A DNA stretch of 64,000 nucleotides from Gyromitra esculenta (GCA_038503075.1 JBCAML010000001.1:2542001-2606000); one strand, 5' to 3'; positions 10,971 to 23,048 are shown, counted from the stretch's first letter. Notes: generated by a model not told the origin, from the sequence alone. Numbers and translations: made by a program.

Positions 10971-12150
10971 ATGGTGTAATCCTTTGCTAAAGATCTCCAG
11001 GTGCAGTTGGTCCATGCGGAGTATCAGAATATTGTGATGGATGGAACCTAAAGCCACCAATCATCTATGTCGATTTGTGGAAATGAAGAATCATAAGTGA
11101 TATCATGATGGTGTTGCACAACCCCCCGATGCAGAAAATGAATTCAGGGTAAAACACGGATCATGTCTTAAGTGAGAAAATTGGCAATTCATAAATGAAA
11201 CGGGCAAGGGGCATCGCGAAGTTAAACACGGCTTTAACATAGAGTGGTCGAGAGAGCATCTTAATCTGCGATAGAGCGCTAAGAAGAAAGAATCAGCAAA
11301 ACCCCCCGCAACTTTTGTTTTCTCGTCATCCAACTAAGGGAGGAAGGGAGAAACCTAACTAGATGCGGAAAGCATATTTAGCTAGGACTTATGTGATATC
11401 ATCTGTAGTAGAAAAAATCATGATTTTTAGCCTACTGGTGTAATTACTTCCTCTAGGACTGTTGTAGTTGAGTAGCTCGGTCACAGAGGCGGAGTCACTG
11501 TGCCACTTATGGCCGAAAATCTGCATTCCTCCACCGGCAAATGCCGACTACAACCGTTCACTGTTGTCATCTGCTTCATTGTTGCCCTACTGCACGTAGA
11601 CCCAACCGTGCAGTCACTTCATATAGCTTTATACTATACCTTGTTTTATCTAACATTATCACACAAGTTTACTAGTTAGGGAATAACTATGCGAGCAGTT
11701 ATGATTTGTTATTTCACCTTACCGCCTTAGCCCATTTATACCACCTATTTCATTTACATCCTGAGCTTACAGGCGCCCAACGAGCTGAAATAAACAGATT
11801 CCCGTTGTTGGAACCGGGCGCATAAGCTTTGTGTGTAGATCACGAGGTATAAAACATGAAGTCGATGATCGATGACTTCTGAGAACAAGCTCCCTGTGAC
11901 CTTTTTAAGATGGGATCGCTCCTACATACTGCTGCCCAAGCATCGCATTGCCTGGTTAGTACTAGGGCAAGGATATGAAGATAATGTAGGTCTCATATTA
12001 TTTCTATGGTGACCTCGTAGAGTGAAAAACTCCGCTGTCCCATCCTCGCGTCCTGTTCCTAGTACTGTAGGGTGACCATGCGAGAATCCCAGTTTCCGGA
12101 TTAGTATGGGGCTGCTTATATCACACAAATCAACTACAAGCTGAAAAATA

Positions 12151-12413
12151 GAATCTGGTTCTTCGTTAAGCCTAACTACATGTAGGCTTATAGATAGCAA
12201 CGGGCGCAACCCACCAAACCAACCCATGGCTATCGTGTAAACCAGTAAACAAGTTATTTTTATTTCTAGGATGAAGTTTAAGGAGAGAAAAGGTAAGGAA
12301 GCTTCTCAACTTTTAGCTTATTTCATTTCTTACTTTTCATTGCCAATTTTGGCTTTAGGGGTTGGAGCTTGTTGCTATGTAGAGTACTTAAGTCCATTGA
12401 AGAACCAGACTTT
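12151..12413. mobile_element. Small inverted-repeat element, copy 1
   Basis: Starts with GAATCTGGTTCTTC and ends with the inverse GAAGAACCAGACTT, flanked by TA on both sides. About 260 bp later than the left end the sequence has no coding capacity. Its interior (AACTACATGTA hairpin, CGCAACCCACCA, GGAAGCTTCTCA, TTTTGGCTTTAGGG, CATTGAAGAACCAGACTTT) recurs in the same order at 36960-37209. Order and ends are conserved between copies, so this is a dispersed non-autonomous family. Confidence 0.75.
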
Positions 12414-12661
12414 ACAAAAGCCGGGTGACCATACAAAGCTACCCGCAGTGCGCTAAGCAGCAAACTATAGTTACCCGGGGCTACAGATCAACCAAACCTT
12501 TAATGATAATCCATACCAATCTTAAACCCTTAAACCCTTCTCCCCGTAAATTAACTACCCTTGCCCTTAAGCTGTGTAGAAGAAACCAAATCCTCCCTGT
12601 GACCCAAATTTCCAACCACCAACCAACCAAACCCCAGCTAAACAAGAGAAAGAAGGAAAAA

Positions 12662-13622
12662 ATGTTATCAATTCTCCGGAAAGCACAGCTGAAGGACAAG
12701 GAAATGAGAGTGTTGATGTTAGGCCTCGACAACGCGGGGAAAACAACGATCGTCAAACATATCATGGAGGAGGATGTCAACACTGTGAGTCCAACCTTGG
12801 GCTTCATCATCAAGACGATTGATTACAAAGGGTAAAATAATATAACCTCCCCCCCCCTTCCCCGTTGCATCGGGTTGTATTTTGTCCCCTGGCTGATAGT
12901 TACTATAGCTACAAACTTAATATCTGTAAGTATCAATAGAAAACTAGAGAGAGAATAGTTATCAACATTTAAATACCACCCCTTCTCTCTCTCTCCTTTT
13001 AAAGGGAACTACAATGTTTTATCACTGCGCTAACGTGGAGGGATGGAATGGGATGCGTTAGGGGATGTTGGCGGTCAAAAGACCCTTCGTAGTTACTGGC
13101 GGAATTACTTTGAGAAGACTGATTCGTTAATATGGGTTGCAGATGCCACTGACAGATTCCGTTTGGAGGATTGTGCAGTGGAGCTCCATGGATTGCTTCA
13201 AGAAGAGGTAATCGTCCTTTGGCCTCTGCCCATGCATTTCCCGTCCATGAATATATTAAATATAAGGGGGATACCTTATTAACGACGTGGTAGCGATTAC
13301 TTGGGGCGGGCTTGCTTGTTTTTGCAAATAAGACGGATGTTTCTGGGTGTATGACAGATGATGAAATACGTCAGGTAAGTGATAGCGAAGTCTTCTATTT
13401 CATAGTTTATTCTGCGCAATCCCCTCCACCTTGATTACACATCTATCCCCTCAGATTCCACGGTATTCCCTACTAAGCTTCGAGTAAAAGGGCCTCAAAC
13501 TCGATGAGATTAAAACACATAAATGGACGATACTCCCATGTAGTGCCATGACAGGCAGAAATCTTCGGGAGGGACTGGATTGGGTGGTGAAAGATGCTCA
13601 AGAGAGACTTTTTCTATACTAG
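12662..13622 (+). CDS. ARL2: ADP-ribosylation factor-like GTPase ARL2
   Basis: ARL2 (Cin4 in yeast, Alp41 in S. pombe) regulates tubulin folding cofactors and microtubules. Five exons (12662-12831, 12909-12925, 13062-13207, 13294-13374, 13491-13622) give 181 residues. The G motifs are complete: GLDNAGKTT (P-loop), SPTLGF with the switch I Thr, WDVGGQK (switch II), NKTD, and CSAMTGRNL. The N-terminus [26 protein letters not shown] is ARL2-like rather than ARF-like and has no Gly2 for myristoylation. Exon 2 is a 17-nt microexon encoding YKLNI, needed to link YKG to WDVGG. The last acceptor is AAAAG|GGC at 13490, after a CTAAG branch. It converges on CSN1 with 238 bp between stops. Confidence 0.93.
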
Positions 13623-13860
13623 ATATTTGGTTTGCTGAGTGGGACTATGAATAAATAAAACTTTGGTTCCAAACGCAACACTTATATGTCTGGCAATCGC
13701 CCACTAGAATCCCAGAAACTCCAAACTCGCATTTATTCATCACTTCAATCCGAACGATATCAAAATCAATAAAACACAACAGTAGCCCCATGCCAAACAG
13801 CCGTTGAAGAGGAAGGCAAAGAGAAAATATCAATCTAGGTAGACATTACTTTTTCTAATC

Positions 13861-15705
13861 TCAAGATCCCATGTGGAACCTCTCCATGAACCCTTGTGTC
13901 CTTCCCGTGTGTCCAACCCACCCCTGGCCTCCTTGGCCTCCTACTCCGGGGGGAAGGTTCTGCCCACCCTTTGGCCCCCGCACTTCTAAACCAGCACGAA
14001 TTATGTTCATTCTCATCAGCCTCATCCGCGTAGTGCGTTCGTAATTTTGCGCCATTGCCAATGTATCTCGGTGGACTGCAGTACGAAGATTTGTCTCCTT
14101 TGCAGTGAGGAGCTAGCGACAAAGAGCATTAGCCAGGTAAACACGGAACAGAACAGAAATCCATGGAAAACTCGAGCATACCCTATTTTTTGTATCAATC
14201 CTCGCGTCCAAAATCCCCTTTCCAATCATACCTACCAACTCCCTCTCTAGTATCTTCTCGCTCGTTGCAAAGGCCTCTGCCATGCTTTCCAGCGTCACGC
14301 ACGAAAATGGAATAAAATATTGTACAATTCCTTTACTCCTAATCATCTCATAGAGCTTATTCACGTGTTTCTGGAGATGGATATCCAGGTGATAATCGTT
14401 CTTATACTCCTCTAGAATCTGAAGACAGTTCGAATACTTCGCCGTATGAAAATATGATATAGCCTTTCTCATCTGCGGCTCCAGCTCCAAGAAGTTCCGG
14501 AAATCGTTGTTGTCAAGTACCTCTTTCTTCAACTGAGATCTCTCCATGCTCGCCAGCGCGCAAAGTCCACCATAGATCGCTACATCATTCGAGGAGATAA
14601 TATCGTTGTAAGATGCACCCAATGTAGGAGGACACTCCAAAAAGCTCTTTGCAGCATCTCGGAACGCGCCAGAAGCGAGTTGAGTGAGACCCATAGCAAC
14701 ACACAGTTTCGGCTTCAGCGCCTCCTCCTCCTCAGGTGTCCGGGAGAGGTTTCGAATCTTGACTATGTTTGATTGAACAGACATGTAGTTTCCCTGCTCA
14801 ACACAAACACGGATGATCTGCAGTGACATATCGAGTATATGTTTCGGGGCAGTACAGAAATCCCGCATGCGAGAATAGGACTTAAAGGCGTTGACCAGGT
14901 CTCCAGAAGCGTAGTAGTGATTTCCAAGGTCCTCGTGGCCCATCTATTTCAAATCAATCCGTTTCATTAAAATCGTTCCCGCATCCAATTCTTAAGGGGC
15001 AATACCGTACCCTGATACTCTCTTTAATGAGGTTATGTTTGTAACTTTTCAAATCCGCCTCAATCTTTTCCGTGCTACTCGCTACTCGCCGACTCGTCTT
15101 TTCTACCCACTCTTCATCCATCGCCGCGTCTAGATCATCAGGGGCAACTCGGCGAATGCTCTCAACGGCAATCTTGTAGCGTGGTACATCGGATGTCTGT
15201 TTCAAGGCCTTGATGGCCAGTTTTAGAGCTTCGACGCAGAGAGGTGGAGAGTGTAGCCCGATGTGAAGGAGTCTTTCGACCTGGGTTCGACCTGAATAAA
15301 GTCTATATAAGCCCAGAAGATCTTAAACAGTGAGGAGATAAAAGATTCATACCACTATAATTGGAGATGTAGCTTTCGAGGTCAAACTTGGGTGGATCTG
15401 GCGGGGTCAGTCAGCTGCTAATTCTAGAGACAGGTAGAGAATAACTGACCAGGAACTACAAGAGCACCCTCCGCCTTACGCTGTGAGAAGAATGCATGGA
15501 CGGGGCCTGTTAGGGAAGCCATAATGTGATAGAGGTTGGTAGGGTCTTGATAATGGTGGTGGGATGGTGGGGAGAGCTCTGGTTCGGCTGGGTGAGGCTC
15601 ATGATCGGCGGAACTTGGCGTGGCAGTGAAATAGAATTCATCAGCCACAATATCACGACCTCTCACTCGACCACGCCTAAGCCACCCAATATTAAAACTG
15701 CTCAT
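13861..15705 (-). CDS. CSN1: COP9 signalosome subunit 1 (PCI-domain protein)
   Basis: CSN1 (GPS1) is a scaffold subunit of the COP9 signalosome, the Nedd8 isopeptidase complex that controls cullin-RING ligases. Exons (minus) 15450-15705, 15353-15397, 15011-15291, 14182-14943 and 13861-14112 give 531 residues. An N-terminal PPKFDLESYISNYSGRTQ segment leads into TPR-like helices (MGHEDLGNHYYASGDLVNAFKSY), followed by a PCI domain (about residues 310-440) ending in GKGILDARIDTKN, the winged-helix part. The C-terminal tail is Gly/Gln-rich. Introns are 52-69 nt, all GT-AG. A second in-frame ATG at 15522 (MASLTGPVHAFFSQRK) could be the true start and would remove 61 low-complexity residues. Confidence 0.88.
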
Positions 15706-17870
15706 TGGAGGGATTCGGCGTGAGAGAAGAATGCCAGAAGAGGAGTGTAGTTTTTGGATGGTGAGAGAGAGAGGAAGAGAGAGTCTAGGGAACTGTGTCT
15801 AAGCTATCGTGACGCCACCGAACTATAGATCCGATGCAGAGCTAAGCAAAGTATAATTCATGCGTACGTGCTAGTTTTAAGTAGCATATAGATACATGTA
15901 GTCTCTAGCTGGTTAAGCTATTAGTTGAAGCCAGCTAAAACTGCCGGTTACACTCCGAGCGTCTAGATAGCGGTAAACCTCGAACGAAGGCAGCGACACG
16001 GGGTGAGCCCATACACATCATGTCAAGTTCTAATGGTTCAAACAAATGGAGGGGAAAAACATATTTCTATCATGGAAAATTATGAGACATTGATGGTGTC
16101 TCTTAGGATATATCTCCTTACCGCAGTGTATTGCTACAAAGAGGCAGGGACGCTATCTAAATACATACTCGTGGTGCCCTCATCATTACAGAGTGCGGGG
16201 ACACCGTTTGTATAGCCACTCACAGAAATTTCTACCATGATGGGGAGCAGCGAACGTCGTTTATATACATGGCTAGAGAAGAGATGATGGCCAAATAAAG
16301 CAATAAACTTACAGGGAAACGGTTCTATCGGGTTTGTTATAAGGTCCCTTACAATACTGAAGCCTAGATATAAACAAAATCCACCGCTCGATTTGGTGAG
16401 GTATATGTACATACATACTTCATTAACCCGTCACAGTAGTGAATGCGGCTGTAGCCTGTGGGAACCTGAATCCACCTCACGTTTACTACCTTTAGCTATT
16501 TTACACCATAAGGCTCTTAGAACTGGGGTTGGGCTTGAGCCCCCATCGATCGCCAATACAGTACAATCGCCCTATAAGAATACGGTTGGTTCCGAAAATA
16601 ATATTCTTATAAAAGAGTTATTCTTATATGAAAAGCAGGCCATACTCAAATTTACCCCTGTCAGGACTGGATTTAGCATTCTAATAAGGCGAGTATCCTT
16701 ATAGTTAGTATTCTTATAGGGCGATTGTACTGTACAATACTCCTCCTTCCCCTTCCAGCAACAAATGTTTCATATAACCATCATCTTGACTATACGCCAT
16801 CTGTGGTGCTCAGCTGTTTGTTTCAGCTATTATATCTATCTTAGAAGACTTAATAAGTTCTTGTAGCCCAACATCTCAACAACCTCCTGATTATCCAAGT
16901 ACCAGCTTGCGACGCATTAAGCCCCCCTATAAGCATTCATCACTTACGCCTGAGCTCAAAATATTTCAATAACGTGTAACGAGGGTTCTGACCGACTCAC
17001 TATTTTATCAAACTCTATCAGTCTCGATTTATAGCACCAAAGCTAGCAATAACGATCTTAGACACGGTATCTTCACTAAGCAAACGCGATACTCAGCCGA
17101 TCATTTTAGTTACCTCTAATGACATTGATAAAAGAGACACATCGAAAATAACTATCGGGATAGTCATGGCCATTGTTTCCATTCCTAGCCTTTCTCGGGA
17201 TAGAGATGGTGGAAGATTCGAAACAAAAAGGTGAATCATCCTACGGGCATTCTAGCTTATCCCCAGCATAATGTATGCTGAATATTAAAGAATAGGAGGA
17301 GGATGAAAAAATGTATAGCCCTCGGACAGTATTCAACACCGATAATATCAGCAACAGCCTGACCAACAATATACGAATTTGTTGCCACTCCAAGTCGATC
17401 TGCTGCGAATCATACCCAGGTCGACTTAGTTCAATCGGCCGAGTGTAAATTGAGACAAGTGCCTTGCCATAGTGGATTGTCTAATCGATGAAGTGTCATA
17501 GGGCGTGATGGGTTGGAATACTACGATTGGATCTGAAGGGCTTGAGGGTAGTTGTGTTCTTTTTGCTAGCACTTAGTACATGCAGCTTATACTTTGTATC
17601 TTTTTTTATCTTCATACCTTAGGATCATTATTCTAGCAAATTATCACCTTAGCTCAGTAGCGGTTGAAGTAACATAGATCTTTCACTTAGATGAGTTGGG
17701 AATTTCCCTATGACTCGAAAGCTCCAATTAACACGAAAAATACGCTACAAATTACAAAGGTATTACAAACATCTCAGCCAGAAAACATCCCCATTAAGTC
17801 CACCGTAATTTCCCATAATATCCGTTTATTCCCGAAAAAAGAAAGAAAGTCTAGTATCGCACTCCCTAAA
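15706..17870. other. Gene-poor stretch with a pogo-like MITE
   Basis: 2.2 kb between CSN1 and the small unrecognised gene. Apart from the 178-bp element at 16557-16734 I see no gene, RNA or repeat I can name. One TACATGTA lies at 15893-15900. Confidence 0.5.
16557..16734. mobile_element. 178-bp pogo/Tc1-mariner-like MITE
   Basis: The first 27 bases (16557-16583) are the perfect reverse complement of the last 27 (16708-16734). The outer TA on each side reads as the TA target duplication, leaving 25-bp terminal inverted repeats that begin CAGTACAATCGCCC. That start and a TA target site are characteristic of the pogo/Fot1 branch of Tc1/mariner. The interior is AT-rich with sub-terminal ATTCTTATA repeats and has no coding capacity. 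Perfect termini suggest fairly recent mobility. Confidence 0.9.
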
Positions 17871-18467
17871 TTAATTATTATCCCCTATAAATAGCTCCCC
17901 ATAGCTCCCCACATATTTTTCATGCGTTGTCGTCGCCGTCCCTTTCGAAAGCCACCCAATCCCCCACATTATATCACACATCAATTCTTCCTCGACTATC
18001 GTCTGGCCTCTCTCTTGCTCTTTCAAACACCTCACCTTCCTTACAAGTACTTGTTTCCACTTCCCCGCCTCCGGATTTGCAAGAATCTCCACATATCCGA
18101 CGTTCTCCCCCACGGCCCCAGCATCAGGTACAGCAAACCATCCGTTCAACGGAAACGACGACTTTATAAGTCCAAAGAACATAGACACAGTCTCGACGTA
18201 CGTGAAATGCGTTCTAGTACCATTTGCAGGCTTATCTTCACCAGGCAGCCAGATCTCCGGAAACGTTGCCACTGAGGGAGGAGGTGAGAGGGATTCGGGC
18301 GGAAAGTGGACAGGCTCGGTACGGACGAAGGCGAAGTTTGAGGCGATAGGGTTTTTAAGGAGGACGGCGGACGTGGCTTCAGCAGAGGTAGAGAGAAGGG
18401 TGGCGTGTGTCTTGGAGAGGTCTTGGGGAATTCTGCACGTGTTCTTGATGATGAAATTGGTCCGCAT
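17871..18467 (-). CDS. Hypothetical protein, 198 residues
   Basis: Intact single-exon frame with an ATG start; I do not recognise the family. The sequence is not low-complexity: there are balanced hydrophobic stretches (VSMFFGLIKSSFPLNGWFAVPDAGAVG, CDIMWGIGWLSKG) and a Pro-rich segment around residues 52-75. No signal peptide or convincing transmembrane helix is visible. It stands alone, with 2.2 kb of repeat-bearing sequence downstream and a 1.3-kb gap shared with YVH1 upstream. The length and protein-like composition argue for a real, perhaps lineage-restricted gene, but chance cannot be excluded. Confidence 0.55.
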   Translation of the reverse strand: MRTNFIIKNTCRIPQDLSKTHATLLSTSAEATSAVLLKNPIASNFAFVRTEPVHFPPESLSPPPSVATFPEIWLPGEDKPANGTRTHFTYVETVSMFFGLIKSSFPLNGWFAVPDAGAVGENVGYVEILANPEAGKWKQVLVRKVRCLKEQERGQTIVEEELMCDIMWGIGWLSKGTATTTHEKYVGSYGELFIGDNN

Positions 18468-19773
18468 TTCTTCTACGGCTTCTTAATGTTTTTAGGGTAA
18501 GGTGTTGTGGTATTTGGTGAATGGGTCTATGAGCTTGCTGTATGTTCTGTGTGCTAAAGAGATGGCGCGTATCTGTCTAGCTAGATAACTACGGGCCGAG
18601 GTTAGGGTTATAATAATTTCCTAATATAGCACTAACGCAGCGCCATCTCCTCTCTAACCCACCAATGAACCAATCAGGCTATTCACCATCTATTCTATCA
18701 TGGCAATCACATAGGGCTGCATATAGCAGTGGTATCGTGTAGGAATCGCTATGTAAGCCTTATCTGCTGCTTCTCTAGGCAAATATTAAGGCACTACGCT
18801 ATAAATCTTGCTCCCGACATAACGACTGATGACGCTAGGAAGAAAATTGTATGAAGGAGCTAACCCCCTCCCTCGTCAGTACCTCTTTATTTAAGGATCT
18901 CTCCATAGTGAGGTATATTGCTGAGATGCTTTTGTGGGTTAGGGTTAAGATAACCAAACGTCGTTTACCCTTATTCCTACCACTTCTATTCCGGTTCTAG
19001 TCAACGGTGGCTCATCGCAGTTGGTTATCTGGGAGCAATATTTAAGTCCGAGCCTTGCTGATGCCCTAGAGGAGGGAGGCGGCCTATGGGTACATCGACC
19101 TTTGTTACAGAAACACAGAGTTGTCGTTGTTACTTTATAGAGACTTCATAAATGGAATACTTAATGCCAAACTTTCGCCCGGTAAATATGTTACGCCAGG
19201 AGCCAAAAACTACATGTAAGTGACTTTTACGATTCCTTACTTCCATGCTTGCCTCTGTACTTGCCCATCGTCGCCTTCGGGGCGTACTTCCTACCAACAG
19301 TAATTTAGCGGGACTGCTAACCCATATTTATGTTAATGACTCTTGTCGTAGAGCACCTCGAGCTATAGTGCGATCGGACTTATTCCCCAATATTTGCATT
19401 GTAAAATACGGTAAAAGAGATCGTCTCGGTACCTCGAATACATGTATATAGAAGCATGTTCTTGAGTCTTTTTCTTAAAACTCCTGTGTTACCTTGGTGC
19501 TAAATAATAGGACATAAATTTACATATTTGTTTGCTCCTATGCAGAGCTTGAGAGGGATTTCCCTAAAAGCCCGCTAGTGGGCCAGAGGTCTATTGGGGG
19601 GAGATCTGTGACAGCGATAACACTTCCTGGTTGCCAAGAAAAAAATCATGTGCCAACCCCTCTATAGCTAGGCTGCAGTCTGGATACTACTCTTTCTTTC
19701 CACAGTAATTAACACTGCGAGCATCTCCCGTCTATATCGCGAAACACCATTTATCTCATATCTTCACCTGCCT
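18468..19773. other. Divergent intergenic region before YVH1
   Basis: 1.3 kb without a recognisable gene. It holds two TACATGTA palindromes (19211, 19439) and a 10-bp inverted repeat GAGATGGCGC/GCGCCATCTC about 80 bp apart near 18560-18650, too short to call an element. Confidence 0.4.
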
Positions 19774-20934
19774 ATGTTAAGTCTCAGAGGAATGGACATA
19801 GACAAAGTTGGCGGGGAAAACCTCTACATTAGCGGGTAAGCAGTATTTCTTCTACAGCTCCCAAATATCTGCAGCTGACCTCGCACGAACCACGGTTCCT
19901 TGATCAACTACACAGAATGTACGCTCTCAGGGGACGCGAGACTCTAAAGGAAATTGGAGTAACCCATGTAGTCTCAGTGCTCAGACTGCCGCTCGACAGG
20001 TCTCTCTTCAGCGGCTACGAGCACAAAGTTATCGAAGTGGATGACACTATGGCCGAAAACTTGCTGGTTCACTTCGCGGACAGTAATGAGTTTATTTCCA
20101 AAGCTTTACAGTCAGGTGGTGTGGTGTTGATCCATTGGTTTGCGACCCGTTTCGTTGTCTATGGTCCATGCGCTTAAATTGACCCCAACACCAGTGCTAT
20201 GGGGGTATCTCGATCTGCAACTATACTCGCTGCATACCTCATGGCTACCCGTCGCATTGATTCAGATTCTGCAATCGGGCTCATACAACGTTCACGGGGA
20301 ATAGTGGATCCGAACGACGGGTTCAAGCAGCAGCTCAAGCTCTACCATGAGATGGAATACACAACTGCTATCGAAGACCACCCCCTCTACCAGCGATGGG
20401 TATATATACAGGATGTCAAGAAGAGCAATGCCGCAGGAAGAGCGCCGAAGCGAGTACTCTTCCAGGACGCTGAATATGAGATAGGGGAGATCACGCAGAT
20501 GAAGGAGGGGAAAACATCTGCGGAAAAAGGCGAGATAGGGCTGAGGTGCAAGCTGTGCCGGTACGTTTCCCCTCCCCCCGTATCCGCGGATCGATCTTGG
20601 CTCATTTGGGGGGTTTTTTTTTTTCCAATGTGACAGATGTACGTTGGCAACTTCTTCCTCGTTGACACCTCATATCCCAAGACCTACTTACCCGCGAACG
20701 CTGAGCACACCGCATCAGTGTGCTCACCATTTCATAGAGCCTCTGTTATGGATGAAGGCTGAGCTCTCGAAAGGAGAGATCTCCGGAAGGTTGGAATGCC
20801 CAAAGTGTAAAGCCAAAGTAGGCTCCTATGCATGGCAGGGTCTAAAATGCTCCTGTGGAGACTGGGTTGTTCCTGGTATAAGTCTAGCGAGAGGAAAGGT
20901 AGACGAAATCAGAAAGCCGCCTCCCGAATCTTGA
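19774..20934 (+). CDS. YVH1: Dual-specificity phosphatase YVH1 (DUSP12-like)
   Basis: Yvh1 releases Mrt4 from pre-60S ribosomes; its zinc-binding tail is the essential part in yeast. Four exons (19774-19835, 19916-20137, 20195-20560, 20637-20934) give 315 residues. The DSP domain has the P-loop HCAMGVSRS (94-102), which is created by splicing: the intron 20138-20194 falls inside the catalytic Cys codon. The general-acid loop VDDTMAENLL precedes it. The C-terminal third carries the Yvh1 zinc-binding pattern: CKLCRCTL, then PHQCAHHFIEP, LECPKCKAKVGSYAWQGLKCSCGDWVVPG. A second in-frame ATG lies at 19792. Introns are 57-80 nt. Confidence 0.93.
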
Positions 20935-21604
20935 GGCTATAAGCGTGTGATTGGACTGGCTGCTGGGAAGTGCGAGAGTGGGAGATATGAATTAAACTCG
21001 TCTTTATTTTTTCGATCAAGAACTCAAAGTGCTGCAAGTACTGCCAAGAATATGTAGCTATAGTCGGAGATCCGATATCGTGCTATGACCAGCCGCGGAG
21101 TCCATCCCTGGAGATAAAAGCTTATCACAATACATACATACACACTTTGCTTTGATTCCGATTGCTCGAGTCACATGCCTACTCGTGGCTAGGTTGCGGG
21201 AGGAGTTTTCTACCTATTTAGTATCTTTACCCGATGGACAACCTAGTTGGTGGTTTATGGTCGAGTGATGGAATGTGGGGCGGGGTTGAATCCTCGTTAC
21301 TGGGCTATACCAATTCCAACTACATGTACTTTCGATAATTTTTTTTTAAATATGATTCCAAAATTACATGTAATATTCGCAACTATTATGTAATACATAC
21401 TAAAAATTGCATAACCGAAAGGATACACCGCCTACTGTACTGATAGCAGTCTATATCTACTCTACCCCAAAATGCATAACCAAAAAGAATACCCACAAAC
21501 ACCACATCCCAAAAAAACAAACCCAAACATGGAAAGCAACCAACCATCATATCCTCTACCCTTAACCCGCACCCCTCCAAAATAAATAAATCCAAAAGCC
21601 GCAT
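20935..21604. other. Convergent 3' region between YVH1 and cystinosin
   Basis: 670 bp with both 3' untranslated regions. It includes two TACATGTA palindromes (21321, 21365). No gene is seen. Confidence 0.4.
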
Positions 21605-23048
21605 CTAATCCTCAGTGACTCCCATTCCCGTCGCCGCCTCTTTCAACCCACCTAACAATGGGCTGCTGACTTCTACTTCCTCATCAGTCCACTGCTTCCC
21701 TTCAAATGACCCCTTACTTCCCGTCTTACTCCATACGTTGCCTAACCCAGCAGACCGAGGAGAGCGCGTAGGCGGCAGGAGCGGGCCCAAGGTGCCGTAT
21801 CCGGTCTCGACAGCGTGAAACGTAGGATTGCCAGAGCGTCGGTAAAGCACGTAATGTTGCGTGATAAAGACGCTATCAAAGAGAATCGATATCTGCGATA
21901 GAAAGAATTTCGCCGGATTTCCCGTGAGACCAGACCAGTCGTCTGTGCGTGTTAGCAACTCATTTGTTTGTTTTTTCGTTTTCGTTTTCGCTATTAAAAA
22001 AATTTTCCCTTTTTTTTTGTTTGAGGAGGAAGGGGAGAGAGTGGAGAGTGGAGAGTGGGGTTGTAGAGCGGGGGGGGGCTTTTTTCTTCTGTGTAATGCA
22101 AGGCATGCATAAACTCCCTCCCCCTTTTTTCCCTCCCCACCTGGCCCCACCTGACCCCACCAAACTTCAATAATACATGTAATAATAGTAATGAAAATAT
22201 ATACGTACTTTGCATGCTAGAGTCTAAAACCAACTGCGCAAACGATAAAATTCCTCCCGACATATCGAGGAGTATGTTCTCAATAGACCAGCCGGTCGTC
22301 GCTTTGCGTTCGTAGTTCAGCAGTGCTTGTGGGACGTACTTGACGATCGAGATGGCGATCTTGACGTACTGCAGCACATAGACCTGCGTTGCCGATCCAG
22401 TTTTCTTAGCATAGGGGACCCAAAAAAAAAGCACCCACGGAGTCGGGAATTTGAGCGCCTCTCCTCTCTTTCTGCCCATATATATACGTACAACATCGAT
22501 CCATTCCGGAGCTAGTGGCAGAGAGATGGTAACAGCAGCGATACATGCGGTGAGGAAAACGCGCATGGGACGGGATATCCGTTGGGTCGTGTCTCGCTTA
22601 TATCCCCAGAGGTAGAATTGGGAGAATGTGACGATAGTCAGGACGGTTGCGTGTGCCTGCAGCGCGCAATACAGAAAAAAAATAGTTATTACTATTGAAC
22701 ACCCTTTTTTGAAAACCTTACTAACTACCCTGGACTTACACCGAAGGCTAAATCATTCCACCGCACTGTTGGCTCAGGACTCAGTGGATGGCGTTTCGCA
22801 TACTGCTCGCGCACAGTAGGCGAGAACATCAGCAGCGCGGATGAGACTGTGTAGCATAGGAAGCCGAGGATGTTTGCGACGAAGAAGTCGGTGGCGAGAC
22901 CGGTGACGGATTTGCGGCGGTAGTTGGTTAGGAACTGGGGGTAGAAGGAGATTCCCCAGCAGGCGAAATAGGACCAGCCTAGAAGACGGGAGAAAGCTCG
23001 GGCGAAGTCGTGGATCTGATCTTCTGGGAGTGAAGCTGGGAGGTACAT
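21605..23048 (-). CDS. Cystinosin-like PQ-loop lysosomal/vacuolar transporter
   Basis: Cystinosin (Ers1 in yeast) exports cystine from lysosome or vacuole with protons. Exons (minus) 22740-23048, 22209-22656 and 21605-21942 give 364 residues, the expected size for a seven-helix protein. Two PQ-loops are visible: [19 protein letters not shown] (about 33-51) and [20 protein letters not shown] further on. The [23 protein letters not shown] segment, re-formed by splicing across intron 2, carries the conserved Asp and GNP-x-K motif before QHYVLYR. Intron 2 (21943-22208, 266 nt) is unusually long for this window and full of homopolymer runs. The acidic tail after helix 7 lacks the GYDQL lysosomal signal of the human protein. 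Confidence 0.9.

Larger units (their letters stand above)
10611..12661. other. Divergent intergenic region between decarboxylase and ARL2
   Basis: 2 kb without a recognisable gene. It holds the promoters of both flanking genes, a 15-bp tandem repeat (10911-10970) and an inverted-repeat element (12151-12413) that ends about 250 bp before the ARL2 start. Confidence 0.5.

Noticed and set aside
17648..17720. tRNA-like string (TTAGCTCAGTAGCGGTTGA, then GACTCGAAAGC)
   Set aside because: It has an A-box-like start, but the B box is wrong and I cannot pair an acceptor stem or a five-base T stem.
18560..18650. Short inverted repeat GAGATGGCGC/GCGCCATCTC
   Set aside because: Only 10 bp, with no target duplication and no second copy, so chance is likely.
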